A DNA stretch of 57,029 nt, taken from positions 1-57,029 of the forward strand of contig JBBDIT010000086.1 in the NCBI GenBank assembly GCA_040880285.1, in the 5' to 3' direction. A model generated the notes under the pieces. The model ran no database searches. It was not told the DNA's origin and saw nothing but the letters and a program-made list of their open reading frames with translations. The number at the start of each line of letters is the position of its first letter. Position 1 is the first letter of the stretch. Below are positions 53,315 to 57,029 of the stretch, in pieces. The position numbers were made by a program, and so were the translations under genes. This stretch comes from JANQJA01 sp040880285. Lineage in GTDB: Bacteria; Pseudomonadota; Gammaproteobacteria; Pseudomonadales; Azotimanducaceae.

Positions 53315-53704
53315 TTACGCCAATAACCTGGCATGTTCAAGCTTGGTACATTTGTCCTCAACCACGGCAATTCCAGCCGCTTGCAGCTGCCTGGCCGCGA
53401 CGGCATGACGAATGCCGAGCTGCATCCAGAATACGCGTGCGCCAATGTCGATCGCTGGTTGTACAAATTGCGGGACATTCTCACTGCGCTGGAACACGTC
53501 CACCAGATCCACATGCACCGGAATCGACGCCAGATCCGGATAACACTTCAGCCCCAGAATCTGCTCATGATTCGGATTCACCGGGATCACGTCATAATAG
53601 TTCATCAAGTACAAAGCCACTTCATGGCTTGCCTTGTCGGGATTATCCGACATTCCGATGATCGCGATGGTTCGCGTCCGCTCCAGAATCTCACGCAGGT
53701 CCAT
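53315..53704 (-). CDS. CoA-binding (YccU-like) protein
   Basis: 129 aa from ATG 53704, the conserved start; a longer frame to 53776 would overlap the permease more. Rossmann-like succinyl-CoA-ligase-alpha-type domain: TIAIIGMSDNPDKASHEVALYL, YYDVIPVNPN, GLKCYPDLASIP, VDLVDVFQRSE, FWMQLGI, VVEDKCTKLEH. CoA-binding is a family property; the biological role is unclear. It starts within the last codons of the permease gene. Confidence 0.9.
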   Translation of the reverse strand: MDLREILERTRTIAIIGMSDNPDKASHEVALYLMNYYDVIPVNPNHEQILGLKCYPDLASIPVHVDLVDVFQRSENVPQFVQPAIDIGARVFWMQLGIRHAVAARQLQAAGIAVVEDKCTKLEHARLLA

Positions 53705-55094
53705 GCGAAGGTGGCTCCTCTTCTGAAATCTGGCGCCGTCTCTCCAGGCTGGCCAGCCAATAAAAGATCGCCCCAAGCACGATCCAGCCCAGCACCATGG
53801 CCCACTCGTAGGGCCAGATCAACGCCGAGGGGCTGCCTGGCAGATAGATAATAAACAGCCCCAGCGACATGATGGCGGCGGCGATGCCGACGGTCATTCC
53901 GTACTTGACCTTGAAGGGTCGATCCATATTTGGCTCGCTCAGGCGTAGTTTGATAAATGCACAGGCTACCATACCGTAGGCGATGACAATGGCAAAACTG
54001 CCGGCATCAATGATCCACACCAGAATGGTGCGACCAAAAAACGGAGAGATGCAGCTGAGAACGGCAATCAACAGGATCGCCATATAGGGCGTATGGTATT
54101 TCGGGTGCAAGCGCGCAAATACCGCCGGCATCATGCCGGACTTTGCCAGCGCATAAATCACGCGACTACCACCGAGGATAAACGCGTTCCAACTGGTCAG
54201 AAGCCCACCGATACCACCTATGATCATAAGCTTGCCGGCCAGCGAACTTCGCCACACCGTCGCATTGGCATCCGCCGTTGCAATCCCTGCCGCGAGTCGT
54301 GCCTCGCTATCCAGCGCAAACGCCACGGCAATCGTGATTAAAATGTACCAGAGCACCGCCATGGCGACCGACACGACCAGCAGCTTACCAATCTGCGCCG
54401 GCGGGATATTAATCTCCTCGGCTGACTGCGGAATGACATCAAACCCTACCAACAGGGCTGGCACCATAATCAGGACCCCCATCGTCCCGGCCGCACCGGC
54501 GGTAAAAAGGGGCCCGGTGTTGGCAACATCACCGTTGACCGCGGTGGCACCCAGAAACGTCATGCCGATCAGGAAGAACAGGAACGTAATAACGGTCTGC
54601 ACCACGGCCGCAAACCGGATGCCGACATAATTGACCGCGCTCATGATCACCGCGCCTGCAACACCAATGGCAACCAGCGACAGGTACACGGGTGAATCAG
54701 CCACTTGCCACAGGTAGCCTATGCGAATGTCCGGGAAAATATATTCGAGCGCCGTCGGCAGGGCCACCGATTCAAACACCGGCACCGTGATATAGGCCAT
54801 GACCAGCGCCCAGGTACAGACAAATGACAGGCTGCGGCCGAACGCGCGGTAGGTATAGACATGCTCACCACCGGCCCTGGGCATGGCGGAGGCAAGTTCC
54901 GCATAGGTCAGGCTGATAAAGATGACAGCAATGCCGCCAATCACAAACGCCAAAACGGCGCCGAGGACACCGGCACGTTCAATCCAGGTCCCGGTCAAGA
55001 GCACCCAGCTCCAGCCGATCATCGCGCCGAATGACAAGGCAAACACCTCTCGCCGTGCCAGTACGCGTTTGAAACTTGTGGGCACTTCTGCCAT
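53691..55094 (-). CDS. APC-superfamily amino acid permease
   Basis: 467 aa from ATG 55094, overlapping the stop of the small membrane protein (TGATG). It has 12 hydrophobic segments and the APC TM1 loop FALSFGAMIGWSWVLLTG, TM2 YAELASAMPRAGGEHVYT, and TM6/TM8-like segments VPALLVGFDVIPQSAEEI and TSWNAFILGGSRVIYALAKSGMMP. Amine- or amino-acid import with H+ or Na+ is expected; substrate unknown. Confidence 0.9.
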   Translation of the reverse strand: MAEVPTSFKRVLARREVFALSFGAMIGWSWVLLTGTWIERAGVLGAVLAFVIGGIAVIFISLTYAELASAMPRAGGEHVYTYRAFGRSLSFVCTWALVMAYITVPVFESVALPTALEYIFPDIRIGYLWQVADSPVYLSLVAIGVAGAVIMSAVNYVGIRFAAVVQTVITFLFFLIGMTFLGATAVNGDVANTGPLFTAGAAGTMGVLIMVPALLVGFDVIPQSAEEINIPPAQIGKLLVVSVAMAVLWYILITIAVAFALDSEARLAAGIATADANATVWRSSLAGKLMIIGGIGGLLTSWNAFILGGSRVIYALAKSGMMPAVFARLHPKYHTPYMAILLIAVLSCISPFFGRTILVWIIDAGSFAIVIAYGMVACAFIKLRLSEPNMDRPFKVKYGMTVGIAAAIMSLGLFIIYLPGSPSALIWPYEWAMVLGWIVLGAIFYWLASLERRRQISEEEPPSHGPA

Positions 55095-55297
55095 CAACTG
55101 AACATCCAATAGATTGCGAGTTGTACCACGACCAGCACACTGGCCCAGATACGCAAATCGCGCCAGCGCGACTGGTCTGGCGCATCCGAGAAACTCTTTT
55201 CACGTGACAGGGTCCAGGTACCGACCCCGATCCCGATAAATAGCAGGACCGTTAGTGCGGTTGCCCACCAGAGTGGCATTGCCGTCAGTTCAACCAT
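55094..55297 (-). CDS. Small two-helix membrane protein between symporter and permease
   Basis: 67 aa from ATG 55297 (alternative ATG 55303), overlapping the symporter stop by a few bases. Helix 1 (PLWWATALTVLLFIGIGVGTW), polar loop (SREKSFSDAPDQSRWRDLR) and helix 2 (IWASVLVVVQLAIYWMF), probably both termini on the same side. I do not recognise the family. Overlaps on both sides tie its translation to both transporters, so a small subunit of the SSS symporter is a reasonable guess. Confidence 0.7.
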   Translation of the reverse strand: MVELTAMPLWWATALTVLLFIGIGVGTWTLSREKSFSDAPDQSRWRDLRIWASVLVVVQLAIYWMFS

Positions 55298-56735
55298 AAC
55301 CATACACCAGGCGTTTGACTTCATCGACCGGCCGCGACACGGTGAACCGGCTCACCACCAGTAAACTGACCATCGAGTAGACGAAAGTATTAAACGCCAC
55401 ATACAGCATATTCATGCCAGACCACATCAGTACCGCCGCTAACAAGACGCCGGTGACCAGCGTCACCACACCAGCGACCGGAGTCACCCACAATGTAAAC
55501 GCACCCAGCACCAACAGCGCCAGCATTGGCCCCTGGAACAGGGACAGCAAGGTCTGGATAAAGAAATAAATACCGCCGAATTCGCCGATATAGCTCGCAA
55601 ACAACATCGCAAATATCAACAAACCCAGCGTCAGCCAGCGGCCGATCGCAAGATCATGGTCCTGGTTTGCCTTTTTATAGAGTACGCCCCTGATATCCCG
55701 CGTGATCATCAACGAGGTTGAATTGAGGCTCGAATCGAGCGACGACTGCAGCGCGGCAATGATGGCGATAAACATCAGGCCCGAGAGACCGGGCGGCAGT
55801 ACGTTTTTCACCACCCAGGGTAAGGCCATATCCGGATACTCGATATTGGCGTGCATGACCAGGGCCAGCATTCCCGGGAAGACAATCAGCAGTGGCACAA
55901 AGGTTTTGGCGAATGCGGCAAACATCATTGCGGCGCTGGCATCCCACTGGCTGCGCGCGCCCAGCGTGCGTTGCAAGATTGCCTGGCCGCCACACCAGTA
56001 GGCCGGCGACAGGACCAGGCCAAGCCCGAGGAGTACGCCCGGCCAGGGAAATTCACCGTGGTCCGCCGGCAGGTAGGCCTTCATGTGGTCGTGATTCTGC
56101 GCCGTCAGCTTGTCAATGAAAGCGCCTGGCCCACCGGCGTCACTGATACCGAGATACATCACCACAGCGCCGCCGACAAACATGATGATCACCTGCAAGC
56201 TGTCAGTAAACGCAACCGCCGCCAGGCCGCCGCTAATGCTATAGAGCCCGACCACAAAACCCGTGACCGCAATCCCCACCCAGATCGGCCAACCGAGGTA
56301 AGTCTGCAGCGTAAGCGCAATCGCCCACAGCGCCACGCTCATGGCAAACACCGAAAAAATACTAGCGATCCCTGCTGACATCACGCGCACCGCGGCGTTG
56401 TAGCGCAGCCCCATATATTCGGGAATGGAGTAAACGCCCGCTCGCCAGTACAGGGGTACAAAGACAAAGGCGGCCAGGATCATCGCAGGAATCGCACCGA
56501 TCCACTCGAAATTCGCTTGTGCAATACCGACTTTATAGGCACCACCCGAAGCACCTACATAGTCGTTAGCACCAATATTGGTTCCGATGATCGAGAGCCC
56601 GATAATCCACCAGGGCAACGAGCGGCCCGCGAGAAAAAAGTCACGGGCGTCATGCACGCGTCGACTGATCAGCAAGCCAACCGTAACGATGACAATCAGG
56701 TAGGCGACAATGACGCCAAGATCCAGCGGATTCAA
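55290..56735 (-). CDS. Sodium:solute symporter (SSS family)
   Basis: 481 aa from a TTG start at 56735; no good ATG precedes the first helix. 13 hydrophobic segments. GRSLPWWIIGLSIIGTNIGANDYVGASGGAY and SSLDSSLNST match the substrate/sodium sites of SSS transporters (SGLT/PutP group). Sugar- or inositol-type rather than proline-type N terminus. First gene of the coupled symporter / small protein / APC operon. Confidence 0.9.
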   Translation of the reverse strand: MNPLDLGVIVAYLIVIVTVGLLISRRVHDARDFFLAGRSLPWWIIGLSIIGTNIGANDYVGASGGAYKVGIAQANFEWIGAIPAMILAAFVFVPLYWRAGVYSIPEYMGLRYNAAVRVMSAGIASIFSVFAMSVALWAIALTLQTYLGWPIWVGIAVTGFVVGLYSISGGLAAVAFTDSLQVIIMFVGGAVVMYLGISDAGGPGAFIDKLTAQNHDHMKAYLPADHGEFPWPGVLLGLGLVLSPAYWCGGQAILQRTLGARSQWDASAAMMFAAFAKTFVPLLIVFPGMLALVMHANIEYPDMALPWVVKNVLPPGLSGLMFIAIIAALQSSLDSSLNSTSLMITRDIRGVLYKKANQDHDLAIGRWLTLGLLIFAMLFASYIGEFGGIYFFIQTLLSLFQGPMLALLVLGAFTLWVTPVAGVVTLVTGVLLAAVLMWSGMNMLYVAFNTFVYSMVSLLVVSRFTVSRPVDEVKRLVYGYG

Positions 56736-56830
56736 CGTGAAGACGGCTTATTCTTATTGTGTAACCGCCAATATACCAGTTTCCAAACCCGGCATGCGCG
56801 CTGCCCTGACAATTGGTAGAATCCGGCCAC

Positions 56831-56906
56831 GCCCTGGTAGCTCAGTGGATAGAGCATCCGCCTCCTAAGCGGAGGGTCGCAGGTTCGACTCCTGCCCGGG
56901 GCGCCA
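56831..56906 (+). tRNA. tRNA-Arg (anticodon CCT)
   Basis: A 76-nt cloverleaf with 7-bp acceptor stem GCCCTGG/CCGGGGC (one T-G pair), D arm with AGCTCAGTGGATAGAGC, anticodon stem TCCGC/GCGGA with loop CTCCTAA (anticodon CCT, codon AGG) and T arm GCAGG-TTCGACT-CCTGC. The CCA end is encoded. From 56907 to 57029 I see no gene. Confidence 0.95.
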
Positions 56907-57029
56907 TTTTCAACGTGTGCGGTAATTACCCTGCTTCAGTCCAACGCCTCACGGGCTCGCCGAAATAGCATAAACCTGCGCCTGGCGACTGCATGGCTTA
57001 GCGGGAAAATTGACCGAAGTCATCCTTCC

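Noticed and set aside
56831..56906. Integration site at the tRNA
   Set aside because: No integrase and no repeated tRNA 3' end is visible in the window, and the flank to 57029 is too short to judge.

Overview
The window is bacterial chromosome, most likely from a gammaproteobacterium (perhaps marine). This is inferred from a complete system I cytochrome c maturation operon in the order ccmABCDEFGHI, a microcin-C-like yejABE transporter, an arsenosugar biosynthesis set and a Gram-negative style of exported proteins. No rRNA or taxonomic marker gene is present, so the placement is tentative. One tRNA (Arg, CCT) lies near the right end.

Region 1 (1-10760) is a defence island that looks AT-richer than the rest. 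Seven tightly packed minus-strand genes run from a ribbon-helix-helix-type regulator with a strong palindromic operator, through DUF4007 (SspB-like), a large P-loop ATPase (SspC-like) and a DndC/SspD-like PP-loop sulfur-transfer enzyme. They continue into a GIY-YIG protein with a long insertion, a 609-aa DGQHR protein and an SF2 helicase. A convergent HNH nuclease with a possible reader domain closes the block. I read this as a DNA phosphorothioation (PT) system of the SspBCD type carrying an unfamiliar effector/regulator set (GIY-YIG, DGQHR, helicase, HNH) in place of SspE or DndFGH. It is the best candidate here for an undescribed system.

Region 2 (10900-16100) is a scarred junction. It holds a CPBP protease, a threonine aldolase, an AbiEi antitoxin with two 23-bp operators but no AbiEii toxin, HigBA with tandem operators, a collapsed M48 protease pseudogene, VapBC with its operator, and an IS4-type transposase fragment.

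Region 3 (16100-37450) is metabolic and transport DNA. It has an LEA14-like lipoprotein, a tandem SDR pair whose second member lacks the catalytic Lys, an exported caspase/EF-hand/FGE fusion, a methyltransferase and MgtE. A 1822-aa GMC oxidoreductase, Cys-nucleophile hydrolase and PhoD-type fusion follows, then a hybrid histidine kinase and a further SDR. The region ends with yejABE (without yejF), an MFS transporter, a serine hydrolase and an OsmC remnant.

Region 4 (37450-45630) is ccmABCDEFGHI on the minus strand, with overlapping stop/start codons at most joints, and a divergent lipase-like hydrolase. Region 5 (45700-57029) holds a 1446-aa exported DUF11-repeat protein, a repeat-containing cytoplasmic protein, arsenosugar glycosyltransferases plus ArsS, a CoA-binding protein, a translationally coupled symporter / small membrane protein / APC permease operon, and tRNA-Arg.

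Short (13-15 bp) direct tandem repeats recur at five gene boundaries (20891, 29578, 34703, 37421 and 51549), which suggests a replication-slippage habit in this genome.
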